From positions 50,677,001-50,741,000 of the forward strand of contig CM059582.1 in NCBI GenBank assembly GCA_030407085.1: a stretch of 64,000 nt of DNA. The letters run 5' to 3'. Numbering within the stretch: position 1 is the first letter of the stretch; the number at the start of each line of letters is the position of its first letter. This document shows positions 33,231-46,669 of this stretch, piece by piece. The notes beneath the pieces were generated by a model, which was not told the origin of the DNA, did no database searches, and saw only the letters and a program-made list of their open reading frames with translations. The position numbers were made by a program, and so were the translations under genes. Source of the DNA: Trichopria drosophilae (taxonomy: Eukaryota; Arthropoda; Insecta; Hymenoptera; Diapriidae).

Positions 33231-33647
33231 GTGAGTACTCTTGTTGTTCCCTCGAAAAAAAAAACAACTGTTCTCCAGAACCACTTGGCTCTTTTCCTTT
33301 ACGGCCGATTGTTATTAAAATGGCAGCGCGCCGTGGACGCAACTATTCGCACAGCTGTGCGCATCGATCCGTCTTTTACCTCTTTGTTTACATCTGCTCG
33401 ACGGCCGCGACGTTACACGCGCACTTGGCAGCACTGACATTAATGCTGGATAGAAAATTAACCTATTCCTGTAAAATTGTTGCGATATTCTGCATTCGAG
33501 ACGCGGTTCATTGTTCCTGTCGCGGTTTTTCGCAATGGCCTCCTGGGCTACATGGTCGCAACGAGGATGGAGTCGGAATCCTTTGTGTGTGCGATGGACG
33601 AGTTCTTTAAATTTTAACTGTGTTGGTTGGTGTACATCAGTGATGTT

Positions 33648-35312
33648 TCACACACTGAAAAAAGTGTCAAGTAAAATTACATTGCATTAAAGTTAGACCC
33701 TACACTGTAAAAAATCTAAATGAAATTTACAATTTTGTTGTGATTTTCATGCCTAAAAATATAGTGATATTCCCACGTTAAATGTTGTAAATTTTCTACG
33801 GGAGGTTAAGAATTTCAGAACGATTTGTAAATTCCCTACACTGTAAAAAATGATGGTGTAAACTTACAGTAGGACCTCTCTTATTCTAATTACGAAAGTT
33901 TTTCAAGATGGCGCCGACCTCTCTTATTCTAATTTTCCCCTTACCCCCACTTACTTTGCTTGCGAGCTTGTGATTCGTGGACAATATTTTTCGGTGACTT
34001 TTCGTGTGATAGTGGGAGAAGACTTGTGGGGGAACGATTAGAATAACAGAGGCTGGACAATTAGAATAAGAAAGGCAATTAGAATAAGAGAGGTCCTACT
34101 GTACTTACAGAATTGTAAAATTACCCTAGAAGTAGTGTAAAATCACTAGTCCACCTGAAATTTTACAACTCTGAGCGGTGTAAAATTACAATTCCACTAG
34201 GAATTTTACCACTATCGTAGTAATTTTACAACAAAATTGTAAAATGATTCTGTTCAGAGTAGGTAATCTACAAGACCTTCTCCGAGTGTAGTAATTTTAC
34301 TACTGCAAAAGAGTAATTTCACTACTTTGAAAATCATAATTTTACTACGCTAGAAGTGGTAAATTTACAAGAGCATTGTAATTTTACAATCTTCCTAGGG
34401 GTTTCCTTTCGTTCAGAATGGGTCTTTCAGATTACCTATTGCCATAGTAATTTTACATTAAAATTCCACATATTTTAGTTTTATTTTGTTTTTAAATGTA
34501 AAACAGAGGAATATATTGTAAAATTCATTATAAAATGCATTTTAATATTTTAGAAGTTTTTACAGCTATAATCTTTTGTCGAAAGCAAACATTAAATATA
34601 AAATCTTTTGTTGATAGTAAAACTTTGATGGAAAGCAAATTTTAGAACTGTAATCTTTTGTCGATAGTAAAACTCTTGTCGAAAGAAAACATTAAATCTA
34701 AATTCATTTGTTGATAGAAAAACTTTGATCAAAAGCAAGTTTTAGAGCTAAAATCTTTAGCTGCTAAAATTTTTGTTCAAAGAAAACATTAAATCATAAA
34801 ATCTAAATTCATAAATTATTAAAATAACAAATTATTATTACAAGCCGCTACAATTGGTTCAGGATTATGTGCATAAATTTTACCACATAATGTGGAGTTC
34901 AAATAATCATAACCTAAAATTTTTCCTATATTTTGTTGTAAATTTACTATTCTCTTAGCGAATTTGAACTTCTCTACGAGGTAATATTACCGTAACCTAT
35001 AAAATCCACATTCAATTGTAAATTTACAATTATAAGTTGACATTTACAAAGGTAAAAAGGTAATATTCACAGTACCTATGTAAATTTACAATAATATTAT
35101 TTAAAGCATAAAATTCTGTATGAATCCATCGGAATCCAAAAATAATATCTGTGGACAAATCACAAATTAAAAGTAATTAAGAGACATTCAAATTTCAAAC
35201 CTTCCAAATCCATTTTCGATTACTGCTCACATTTTGATCATTTCATTGCTCATTAAAAAGAAAAAAAAAAAACAAATATGTGGTAAAATTGCATTATTTA
35301 TTTTACAGTTGA
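33648..35312. repeat. Mosaic MITE rich in GTAAAATTAC / GTAAATTTAC palindromes
   Basis: Left-end-like sequences ACACTGAAAAAAGTGT (about 33651), TACACTGTAAAAAATC (about 33700) and TACACTGTAAAAAATG (about 33838) precede about 1.3 kb in which GTAATTTTAC, GTAAATTTAC and GTAAAATTAC recur many times in both orientations. A degenerate right end may be ATTTTACAGTTG near 35312. At least two elements appear nested, plus the pogo-like insertion at 33867. Starts about 400 bp after F-box exon 1. Confidence 0.55.
33867..34101. mobile_element. pogo/Tigger-like MITE, CAGTAGGACC ends (copy 1)
   Basis: CAGTAGGACCTCTCTTATTC...GAATAAGAGAGGTCCTACTG with TA on both sides, 235 bp. The motif TATTCTAATT is repeated inside in both orientations, next to CAAGATGGCGCC. 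It is inserted inside the larger mosaic repeat 33648-35312. Confidence 0.82.
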
Positions 35313-35372
35313 AGAATTAATTTTGATTTTTTAACTTTTATATAAGATAACAAAACTATTCATCAAGATATA

Positions 35373-35621
35373 CAGTAGTCCTTCCCTTATTCTAATTTGT
35401 CCAGTCAGGCAAGATGGCGGCCTTCTTCCCTTATTCTAATTTTCCCCTCTCCCCCACTACTTAGATTTGTAGTCTCACTTGTCTCTTTTTCTTTTGTTGC
35501 ACATGCACCGTTATTTGTATTTAGAAAATCCACACGTCAACACACGTCAGTGGGGAGAACACGTGAGGAGAAATATTAGAATAGGAGAAGAGAAAAAATT
35601 AGAATAAGGGAAGGAGTACTG
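35373..35621. mobile_element. pogo/Tigger-like MITE, CAGTAGTCCT ends (copy 2)
   Basis: CAGTAGTCCTTCCCTTATTC...GAATAAGGGAAGGAGTACTG with TA on both sides, 249 bp. It belongs to the same family as 33867-34101, with the same inner repeat and CAAGATGGCGGCC after it. A 60-aa open frame across it is not a gene. Confidence 0.82.
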
Positions 35622-35639
35622 TAATATGTATTATTAAAA

Positions 35640-38600
35640 TCATCAGTATAAATTTGATTTACAATACATCAACGTTCAATATTAACTATGTTTAAACAAA
35701 CATTTTTATGTAATTAATTTCCTATACATAAAATTTGAAAATAACATCATTATAACAAAATTTTACTTATTTCCTATACCATGAATAAGCATAGGTTAAG
35801 CTTTTATTGAACAATAAACAATAAATGATGTAGCCAAATACCTAATAATTTTGTTACAGAAAAATGTTGATAATATATTTAAAAAATTGTAGTTCTTTAA
35901 GTATCCGGGTTGTTGTGTCATTTTTATCAAAGTTATTTTATAAACTCAAGACAAATTTTGGAGTTTATTTTGATATCCATTGTTAAATACAGGTCAACTG
36001 GTCGATATACATCTTCTTCAGAAAAATATAATTGAATCCCAAATTTGTTAAAAAAAAAAAGACTTCATAATTTTCAACCTGCAAAATTCCAATAGTTTAC
36101 TCATTCATGATTAGTAAATAAAATAAACTGATAGATCTATAGTATGCTCCACATTTGGAAAAACTAATGATACTATACATTATAATTTTATTTAAAAAAA
36201 TATTTCTTCACTTCCATCATTGTAATCTAGTGTTATACTTGAAACATCAAGGATTCCTTTATCTATGAATTGTGAAGGATACAAAAGTACGTCAGTAACA
36301 TTCATGATATGAACATATTCATATCCTTAACATTATATGCGATAACATATTTAATTTTGGTGCAAAATACTTTATAACAAATATGTGCATGTTTTTGAAT
36401 ATAACACAAATTACAATTTGTTCCCTGCAAAAAATTTTAAGTAGGATTCTTATGAGAATCTCATGAGAAATTGAAACACGTGCCTTATAGTTGTCGTAAA
36501 TATGTAAAAACATATAATATCATATACATTATATACATCTATTAGTCATACAAGTATCATACGGAATATGTAAAGTGTTATTACATGAAAGAAAATAGTT
36601 TCATAGGTAATTTTATGAGCATACAATAATAAATGTTTTAAATTGAAATTTTATGGAAATTACATAAAAATCTCATCACAACCAGGTAATTTTCATTCAA
36701 ATCGCAAATATTATCGAATGCACTAGTTATTTATGGATACTATCTAATACGTTTACAATATTAGACATTGATTCAGATAAAATAAACATAATGCCATTTT
36801 AAACAAGTAAAAAATAATGTTGCATACGCAATGAAAGTTGGTAAATAATGTAATAAAAGCATTGACATAAGAATACTGTGTATTGCTTTGTATCTTCATA
36901 TTTTGTATAATCTAACTAACTATATGAGATACACTGCTATTTAATATTAAGTAAAAATGAATAATATTTGGCGTTCTAGAAAGTCAGCAATAAAAGTACG
37001 TACATATACACTTAAAAAAAAAAAATAACAGATAACACAATGTCTTATATAGTTTAATATAATATTTCCAATTCTTTCAAGTCACATAGTCATGAAGAGT
37101 AAACAATGTAAACAAATATTTTAAAACTAACACAGATGTCAATACAAATAAAATAAAAATGCTCCAATACAATTCAACAATGTAAACTCGACTTGTGGAT
37201 AATATTGTTCGATATCTATTTTATTCAGTACAAAAATAATTCATGACCATGTGATATGAATCTCAAGGTTTTTTGTTATGCTTTGGTACCAGTATAACCA
37301 TAGTTTAATTTCACAATTAAATTACCAACAGTTTCATTATGTAATTAACATTGTCTGCATGTTTGTTTTGGGTAGATGTAGAAGACAGCGATTATATTAT
37401 TTTGTCAAATATTTTTTTAATATTTAAACTTTATTATTTCTTTAATATATTAGAGGATCAGACAAAAATAATGTAATAAATTAGGAGTAAGCTAAAGTGA
37501 TAATAAAAACACTGAATCAAGTAATCTCTACAAATAGTGAAAGTAATCAAACAAAATTATTTATTTTAAATTAAAAATATTCAGAAAAATAACACTACAG
37601 ATTAATCCAAATGAATAACATTAAAACTATTCTCTCTTTTTTTATTGGCAAAAAGTGTCAGGATGAAAAACTAGAAATAAGTTCCTGGTAATTTTTAAAT
37701 CTGCTTCTCTTACATGCAATATTTACATTAGTAGAAGCAAAAATTCAATGTTATTAACAAATTTAACAATAATTTTAGTTGCACTATGTTTATACGTTTT
37801 TAAAAATAGCATAAACAAATCTGAAATATGCTTTTATGCTTCACATTATATTACATTTAAGGTTTTTAATTGAATAACATTGATTAATCATTTCATTATG
37901 CTATTTCAATGGTGAAACTTGTCAGAATTAACAAAAATGCTCTTATGGAATCAGAGTGAACCAGTTTTTCTTTGTTTTAATGGATAAATGGTACAAACTT
38001 TTAATTCTTATTTTACTCCAAAATGGTTCAACTACTGCTTTTCAAATGAAACAATGAATGGTAAAATAGTGATGTTCCTCTGAATATCTAATTTTAAAAT
38101 TAATCAGAATTGTTGATAATTTTTTCTCCTTGTACCTTGTATTTATAATTTAGATACTTCTGTTTACTCTCATTACATCCTCTATTTTCTATTTTCATTT
38201 AGGCAAAGAACTGAAAGGACATACAAAATTTACTTTATATTTGCCTCTAAAATGATTTGTGTGGAAATTCTGGAAGAATTCTCAAGTCTGAAATTAATAA
38301 ATATATCTAATATATATTTCTTAGCTTAATTTTATTAAACATCCCATCCTAGGTGACGAAACGAAAAAAGGAAAGTAATAAATAAGATGCCACCAATTTT
38401 TAAATTTTATTAAAAAGGTAAAGTATACATATATTTATTTCAATTATCTTTCAACTTCTGTCTTTCAAGTGTAATCTCGACTTCTATGTAGTGAAAGATG
38501 ATTTTTTATTAGCGGAACAAAACTATCACCCTGAAAAAAGCGATTGTTACTAATTTAATAACCTATAAACGTAGATTCGATTTTTTGCTTGAGTTAACAA

Positions 38601-41600
38601 AAATGTTTCCTTTGTCTAGAAAAAATTTGTATAAAATTGAATTATAATATTGATGTTCTGTTATTATTTTTTTTAATTATGATGAGATATGCATAAGTAT
38701 GATTGTTTATTACGTAACTATTCCAGTGCCTTTATTAAGATGGAATTTCACTATAATATAAAGTAAAATTTGATTTTATAAGAGTAGCTCAATTCTCACT
38801 TGTTTAAGATGAAATTCATAATGAAGTCATTTTCAACTTAAGAGAATTTAGAGTGTAAAGGCATTTTTTATTACATACTTACTAAAATATCATTAAATTC
38901 GTTATTAGTATAAAAAATACCATGATTTGTTTTTGAGAAATTTTTAATAAAAATATTGCTCTAAATTAGTCAAACTTTTTCTTCCAAACTTGATTTTGTA
39001 TGTACTTTTTTAAAAATAACTATATAGAGCTCGAAATATTTGGCATACTTTAAGATTTTTTTGACCAAATCGATTTCAAAATGTCCAGCAGTTGTTCGAA
39101 TATATTTTTAAATTTAAAAAATGTAGTTTCTAAAAAAACCTTAATTTAGACATTTCTGTTGATATCCATCTTTGTTATATTATTTTTAAGACTTTAAGCA
39201 CCTCTTTTTTAATAGAAAAAAAAATCGGGTTTTCCGAAAATCTATACCGGCTTCCCCCTCCAGTTACTAAATTTTTCGTAAATTTCTTCCTATATTTGTA
39301 AGTAATAGAAATGGTTATCATTGAAGCATTTTCAAATTTCTTTTTGTCAAAAATATTTTTAACTCAGATGGCGTTTGATTTAGAACTCTGAATTTTTTAT
39401 CAATTCGGTTTTAGAAAGTAATATTAGCAGAAGTTCTTAGCAACTAATCGAACATTATATTAAAAATTTTCGTCGACGAAATGTAGAGCACTCGTTAAGA
39501 AACACATGCCTATACGCCCTAGATATAAGTTGCTTGACTGGTGAGTATCTTGTATCCACGCATAATTTTTTCTATCGCTCATTTCGCCTTTCAGTTCTGT
39601 TTTTAATTTAAATTTTATTTATACATATTTCCTTGAACGTTTATAATTTTAGTTGCCAAATGCTAATCGACCGATAACTACAATCGGCATATAATTATCT
39701 TATAATAAACAATGCGTACAATGTTGCAAAACATGTTATTATTTTAGCAATTTTTAGAAATTTCGTAGTATTATTTATTTTAAAGAAATTATGCAAATTA
39801 GTCCTTGCGGGCAATTGGTTTTAAAGTAATTTGAAATATTGCATAATGCGTAACTTTACGTGAACGGTGCTAAACTGCTTTTTCTTTCGCCGTTTTATTG
39901 AAACGTATTAAACTTTGTCATATTTTGTTTTGACATTATTTAATAAAAACAATTTTGTGAAGTTTAATCCGTTTCAAAAGTGCAATTTAATATTTTCTTT
40001 TAGAAACTGCCAAGAAGAGAATCGGAAAATTCATTATTTTTAAAGTAATTCAGATAACCGAAAATTCGTGCTTAATTTCTTAGTATTCTTTAAAATTAAA
40101 TTTTCAAAAATCGTCTCGTTCATAACAGTTAATTTATACTTTTATTTTTGAAGACTAATACTGTCATATTTTTGCAAATTTGTTTACGACATTATATGTT
40201 CGTCGTCGGAGTGATTTGTCACCCAGAGTTTGAGGCTTAAAAAATTTTGTCAACAATAATATGCCAACGACTAAAACGTAAAGAAATTAGTTACGCCACT
40301 CGCATGACTAACACAACTAAAATATTGTCGTATATAGCCAATGAAAATTGCGTGTTCCTAATTATAATAGTCTTTGTTAGATAACCAAAATGACCAATTT
40401 CCATTGTTCGATTAGAAAAGAAAGGAATTTATTTTTCTACTTTCCAATTGAACGTTTTCTTAATCAATTAATAGTACGAGTCAATTAAAAACAGATTTTA
40501 CTATCTTATCAATTATGTTTATAAACTGTTTGATGCTTGGAGAGACTCGCAAGAAATCACAATGAGAGGGAGGGGCAAAAAAATTCTAGGCGGAACCCAC
40601 CATCTTTAAAATAAAGCTAGAAATAGATAAATCAACATTAATGTCGACGTCCAAGTCATCTAAAAACTTTGAGAACGCCATTAACCTAAAAAACATCTTT
40701 TCGTTCTTAACCTTTCACACGACTTTGACACTTTTCGTTGTTTATTGGAAATAAAACTTATTTCTAAACAGACTCACAAATCAATTTTTTACTACAATTA
40801 TAAAAATAACAAAAAATAATGTTATCAATATTGTTATCAATATGAACAAATTAATTATATTGATAAATGATTTTTATGTTTTGTGTATCTAAACATTTCT
40901 ACACGTGTTTTGTATCTTGTTTTGAGATAGAAGAAATATGCGCAATGGAAATAATTTTTGTTCAGATAGGTTTAATTTTGGCAAGATACAGAAAGATGTT
41001 ACCATTTTTTTAAAATTTTGTTAGATTTGGCGCCCAAGAATGGACAATACGATTAAATTAAAAACAAAAATAACAGTATATTGTTTTTCAACGGAATTAG
41101 GTAATTTTTGTTTAATGATACACTTTATGACGTAATGGGAACTTTAAAAGCTTCTTGAAGTGTGCACTTTTATGCACTTGCTGCGTAACGATCTAATTAA
41201 AGGTTACAATACCCTTTCGAAATAAATTGTTTCATAGGAAAAACCATCAGTTAAGACTTCAAACTTATTGTTTGTTTCTGCTTGATGCGCTTTCTTACTG
41301 TACTTCGTAAACATATGCCATAATCACAGTTACTTATCGGAGATCTTGGTTTATGTATGGTTTTCATGTAAAAGTACAGTTATGAAGATGTTGCCATGCT
41401 TACTTTTTCAGTGATTATTAAAACTTGAATTGAAATATACTCCAGAATAACTATTTCTATTTAGTCTCCAAATAGGATAAAATGGTACTTCTGTTAATAT
41501 ATCAGATAGCAACAGACTAAATCATTGACATAAGATGAAAATAAATTAAATAATATCAATCTATGGTTGTGGGCCACATTAATAGTTTTTTATTTATTCC

Positions 41601-43650
41601 GAAAAATTGTTGTGAATTGAACCAGTAAAAAACTAACTTTATTGTTCACCGAACTATGACAAATATTACTACACTCTACTAGGACATTTAATTTAATTAA
41701 TATAACATTTTTTAAAACGTATCATTGTTCACACAAAAAGATAATCTTGTTTTTTTCTGAAGACGGATGTGTAAAGACTTTAATTGCGCCATAAATTAAG
41801 ACGTAAGTTTCCGTCTATTATATGACATTATTAACTAAGCGTTTGAAACATTCAAAGTGCCATAATCGTGACATTTCAAATCCCTTAATACAACGGCTCT
41901 GAAACGTGAATAATAGGATAATTGTGATAAAAACTAACAACAATGAAATCATTTAACTCGAGATAATTAAGTGAAAACAGTTGTAGCTGGTCAGACACAA
42001 AAATTCATCAGAACGTTTTTCGAAAAATTGCATTTTGACTTAATATTTGTAGAACATTCATTACTTAAAATGAATCTGAAAACGGTTCGAAATATTGCTG
42101 AAATCATATTTACAAAATCTATTAAAAATTACAAAATATATTTCAATATTGATAATTATATTTTTAATTCAGAATGAATCGATATATCAGAATAACGTTT
42201 CAAAACCAATATTTCATTTAAATTAAAATAATGACAATAACGAACATGACGTGAATAACCATTATAAAATAATAAATTAAAACAAAACAACCACATGACT
42301 AAACGTTAAGCTGACTGGTAAATAAATAAATTTGAAAGGCGTATAATTCGATGAAAACAGGATTTCCAATTAATATATTATCAATTTCCGTTTCTCCTCC
42401 TAATTTTACAATGGATAATATTGCATCTTAAAATAGTATTAAAATTCTGTTTAGAAAGAATAAGAACTTCTTAACCTTCGGAGGTTTTAGGAATACCGAT
42501 TTTTATTTTAAATATAAAATTAATACGGAGAGACTGAAAAGAGTGTTCATTCAATCTTTTTTTATTGAACACTTTTCTACTTTCTAGATTAGATCGTTAC
42601 TTGTTCCACTTTAGGTTTCCCTTGAATATTACTGAGGTAAAAAGTCGTAGTATATTAACAATCAGAAAATAACAGTAGCAAAGCTACTTGTTAAGAAGTC
42701 GTATGCATTATTAACATTCAAAAATTAGGTCGTCAAAATGAAAAAAAATGTAACAATTGCAAATTTAATGGCCTAATTTTTTAAAACACAAGATTCTCGA
42801 TTTATGAGTTTTTCTTGTATGTTTTCTTGTATAATAAAAAATAAATAAGCCGATATTTATTTTCAAAATCGCTTCTAAAGATAAACAAGTAGATCCTGAG
42901 AGAGAGAGAAAGAGAGAGAGAAAGAGAGACAAATGACTTAAAATTTAATTAACATAAGTTTTAATAAAATTATATTAAAAATAATTATGCAATACTACTA
43001 TTTTTAGATAAAAAAACTGGGCATGTTAAGATTTTTATCCTTTGTACTGAAAAAGTCGATAGACAATCTGTTAAAGGAACTTTATGCTACCAGTATCGAA
43101 GTACAAAATATAATTTTTATAAATAAATTAATCGCAAAATAGTGTCTGTGCTGGTATTTGTTCGAAGATGACATAATTTAAAATGAGTTTACTATTGTGC
43201 ACGTGACTCTTTTTTTTTAGCCAGTATAGAGATATAAAATGAGAATGATAAAAAGATAAATTTTATTTATTTTTAAGTAACAATGCCAGGTAATGATACT
43301 TTTTCTTTATATTAATTTAAAAAATAAACGAGTGTTTCTAATGAAAAAAATTCAATAAATAAAATGTGGACATGGATTTGTCTAAAGTGGCGTCAGTTTC
43401 AGCCTTCTTATTTTGGTCATATTTTCCTTTTTATACTTAATAATTTTGTTTGCATTTTTAATGGGATAAGAGTTTATATTTGTCAATATTACAGTACTAT
43501 TAAGATCTTTTTGTTTTTGATATAAACCAATTTAGGATTAAAAATCTCTTATAATATAATATAAATTTAATATAAATTTTTTATATGATTCACATTCAAT
43601 TATGAATAAATTCGACTGTAAACACGTAGTTTGAATTATTGTTGGTTATG
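35640..43650. other. 8-kb AT-rich stretch, possibly F-box gene intron
   Basis: No supported exon. One good acceptor (TTTTCATTTAG|GCAAAG, 38203) would join F-box exon 1 in phase and stay open for about 45 codons, but the product (QRTERTYKIYFIF...) has no resemblance to FBXO25/32. A GA microsatellite lies near the right end. Confidence 0.5.
42897..42930. repeat. (GA)n microsatellite
   Basis: GAGAGAGAGAAAGAGAGAGA and on to GAGAGAC, an imperfect GA repeat of about 34 bp. Confidence 0.9.
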
Positions 43651-43659
43651 TTTTCGGGG

Positions 43660-44413
43660 CCGCTGATTCCGAATCTGATATTAATTTTTCGAAATTCAAA
43701 ATGACGGATCCAGTATGGCGGACAATATTTTGAAAAGTTCATCTGAAAAAATCATTGCGCATGGTAAATCTTAACATACATTTCTCTACGTCTAGCGATA
43801 CTAGACTAAAGATTGTTTATATTTTTGAGTACTGGACTATCACAGTTGTTAAAAGACACGGTTCAAACAGTCATCTTGAAAAAAAAACATAAATAACAAA
43901 AACTTTTATTACGTCATTTTAATACCGTCAATATTCCTTAAATCTTTTTATAAACAGGTTCCCCTTACGATCAATCATTTAATAATCGTTTTTGTTCAAT
44001 CTGACATGTCAGCATTATATTCCATCTTAAATTTTACTGCTGTGAAATGGATCAGGAAGGGTAAAATGTCTGCTCAGTTCGTAAAAATAGAAGTTGAATA
44101 AAAATCATTTGCTCGGAGGTTTTCTGGGTCGCAGATTGTGAACCCGGTATTAGTTTTTCGAAATTGAAAATCCCGGGTGCAATATGGCGGACAAAATTAT
44201 AAAAATGTTAGAAAAGTCCGTGAAAAACTATATTCGGGGGTTTTCGGGAACTCTCATTGCGAAACCCACGTCATTTTTCCGTAATCAGTGGCCAAAGAAA
44301 ATCCCCCAGTTTGGTTTTTCAGGAACTTGTCTCATAGTTTTTAAATGTTGTCCGCCATATTGGATCAGCCATTTTAAATTTCGAAAAATTGACACCGAAT
44401 TCGGAATCAGCAG
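43660..44413. repeat. Foldback element with ATGGCGGACA arms
   Basis: The left arm (about 43660-43727) CTGATTCCGAAT...TTTTTCGAAATTCAAAATG...ATGGCGGACA is mirrored at about 44346-44413. A further partial direct copy (TTTTTCGAAATTGAAAATC...ATATGGCGGACAAA) starts at about 44155. The 78-aa frame at 44184-44420 falls wholly within the repeat and is not a gene. Confidence 0.7.
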
Positions 44414-44899
44414 ACTTTGAAATTTTGTATATCCCTTGTTGTTCTCAAAGGATTAAAGGATTAATATATTCGATCTTAGTACGTGGATTTAAAGAGACAA
44501 TATCTAAGTTGTTATTATCATAAGTAGTCAACGTCTATGTATAACATGTTGTTTTTCTTCATTATAAAATCTATATTGATCTAAAAAAAAATTGCGATTT
44601 TTAACATTTATACTCTGGTTTCCTTAAAAAGAATAAGAAGTTTCAAAGCTTGCCGTGTAGCAACGAAACCTTAGCACGAGTATCGATTTTTCTAATGTCG
44701 TGCTATTTTGGAGTCTTCATTATTCGTAACTGGAATTGAGTGAGATTTCATCAAATAATTAGTAAGAGCAACACTCCTCGTAACGAGCTAACGGGAAGCT
44801 ACTAAAACATCGTAATTAGCTTAGTCAATAATAACTTTCTTCCAGTGCATGTCGCAAGTAAGTTAATGTTGACGGATTAGGCTAAATTTCCGTTACGAG

Positions 44900-45120
44900 C
44901 CAATGCGCTTCGTAATAACATTGCATCTTTGTTGTTTTATGCGAGTCGCAAACGAGACACGTTCCTTTGTCCAGAACCCGAGCCGGATTACGCAGTTGCA
45001 TGCCTCGCAACAGCTGTACGTTGTAAACACGAGCATCCAAGAACCTCCGCACGCTTTTGCGCAATGATCGCCTTGATCGTTATCTCTCACGAGCGGCTTG
45101 TCATTATCGCACACGATTTA
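44900..45120. promoter_or_regulatory. GC-richer patch of unknown function
   Basis: About 220 bp with CpG-containing words (ACCCGAGCCGGATTACGCAG, CCTCCGCACGCTTTTGCGCA). Open frames occur on both strands at once, which argues against coding. Possibly an ancient regulatory element. Confidence 0.3.
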
Positions 45121-45392
45121 AATTGCAGAAAAATGTCTTTGACAGTACCTACATTTTTTCGCGGAAATGTTTTTTTAGTTTTTTTTTACTTTCATTTTGA
45201 ACTATACTTAACCCATTATCACCCACAATTCCATTCACTAAATATGAATTTGTTTTCAATTTTTCGAAATTCAAAATGGAGGAACAAATATATCGAAAAA
45301 TATGTCGAAAAATTGTGAGAAACTTGTCATAATCAGTACCTCGTCGTTTTCTACGTCGCTAATCATTTTTTTGTAATAACGGATCATATATA

Positions 45393-46656
45393 TGGGTGAT
45401 TCTCCGAAAACAGGGCATTTTCGTGTCTTTACGTTATATCTTACAAAAACTTTGACAATAAATTATTAAATTTCGATAGAAATGTTAAATAAATATCCCT
45501 GGCCCATGTTAATTTGAAAAAATAATACTTTTGTTACAAAAAACTGATGTAAAATGACATTTAAAGACTAAAAGTAGCATTTTTTATATGTCCAAACCTC
45601 TAAGTTCAAAACTTTAAAATATTAGCGCTATTAAGAAACCGAATTATTTTAATTTATTCAAATAATACTTCTATAGTATAGCTCATACTGTACAATTTCT
45701 TTCCGTATAATATTTAATTAAATCAATATATATACTTATAATTATTGAAATATTAATGTCTTAAGAAATTTCTATGAGGTAACGACAATGCGTAAACTGG
45801 TATAAATGAACTGGAAATAATTAACTTTTTTACTAAAACTTATGAGAAAATCAAAGAAAAAACACTACACTTTACTAATCCTCCATAGAAAATTGAAAAG
45901 AGAACATATTTACCTCATGAACAAGTAAAAACTGTATAAAAATACTACGTATTTTTATTAAATTAATTGTCGTCACCCGTCCTAATTTTGGTATTTTTAT
46001 ACAAACAGCAATTAAAAAACAATGAAAACTTAAAGATTAAAGGAATAAACGTTACTGGCAATTTGTTTTTTAATTTATTATTGTTTAAAATATGTAAAAT
46101 TGGATTTTTTCACAAATTTTCATTGTCGTTACCAAACATTTGGCGTATCAGGTACGAAGCAAGAACAAAGTGTAACCCGTAGCAGAAAATATTTTTCAAA
46201 TCATAAATAATGTTTATATTTCTCTTCGTCTTAGACATTTATTTAAATATAATTTAATAAACTAACCAACGACACATTAACTTTAATAAATATATTTTGT
46301 CTAAAACTTCTTCAAAAATTCATGTGTTTTTCTTAATTTTTTAATTATTACTTAATAAATAATTTTCATTTATTCACAAAAAGGCACTAAATCAGATATG
46401 AACATTATGTTTTTGACTCTTTAGAGTTATTTTTTTCAAGTTTTTAATAAGCAATTGTTGGTTTATATAGCCGTATGAAAATGCGTCATAGTAAGTCTTC
46501 CCCTTTCCTTTAAAATAATTTTGTAGCGTGACTACTTTAACAATAACTTAACTTGGTGCTAATAAGCAAGAATCCATTAAAAAAAAAAACGAATTTACAG
46601 TAACTTAAAAAAAAATTGTCATTCTTGAAAATGCCCTGATTTTGGAGAATCACCCA
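45393..46656. mobile_element. 1.26-kb DNA element with TGGGTGATTCTCC inverted ends
   Basis: TGGGTGATTCTCCGAAAACAGGGCATTTTC at the left (30 bases, interrupted match) is mirrored at the right as GAAAATGCCCTGATTTTGGAG...CACCCA. TATA lies directly outside both ends, consistent with a TA or TATA target duplication. The interior is very AT-rich, with one weak 71-aa frame (45967-46182) lacking any transposase motif. It appears inserted in an older ATGGCGG-type repeat (about 45220-46870). Confidence 0.75.
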
Positions 46657-46669
46657 TATAGAAGGTAGA

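Larger units (their letters stand above)
32720..33560 (+). promoter_or_regulatory. CpG-rich promoter region of the F-box gene
   Basis: G+C and CpG rise sharply against the AT-rich background on both sides of the F-box exon 1. The region holds a palindromic CRE (TGACGTCA, 32883-32890) and many CG dinucleotides (for example GAGTCGAGCAGCCGTCG near 32950). Apparent open frames on both strands inside it (32628-32903, 33150-33610) are a by-product of high G+C. The position just 5' of the start codon supports a housekeeping-type promoter. Confidence 0.65.

Noticed and set aside
38203..38340. Phase-compatible second exon for the F-box gene
   Set aside because: A good acceptor, but the product is unlike FBXO25/32 and runs into a stop after about 45 codons.
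44184..44420. 78-aa plus-strand frame
   Set aside because: Wholly inside the ATGGCGG foldback repeat.
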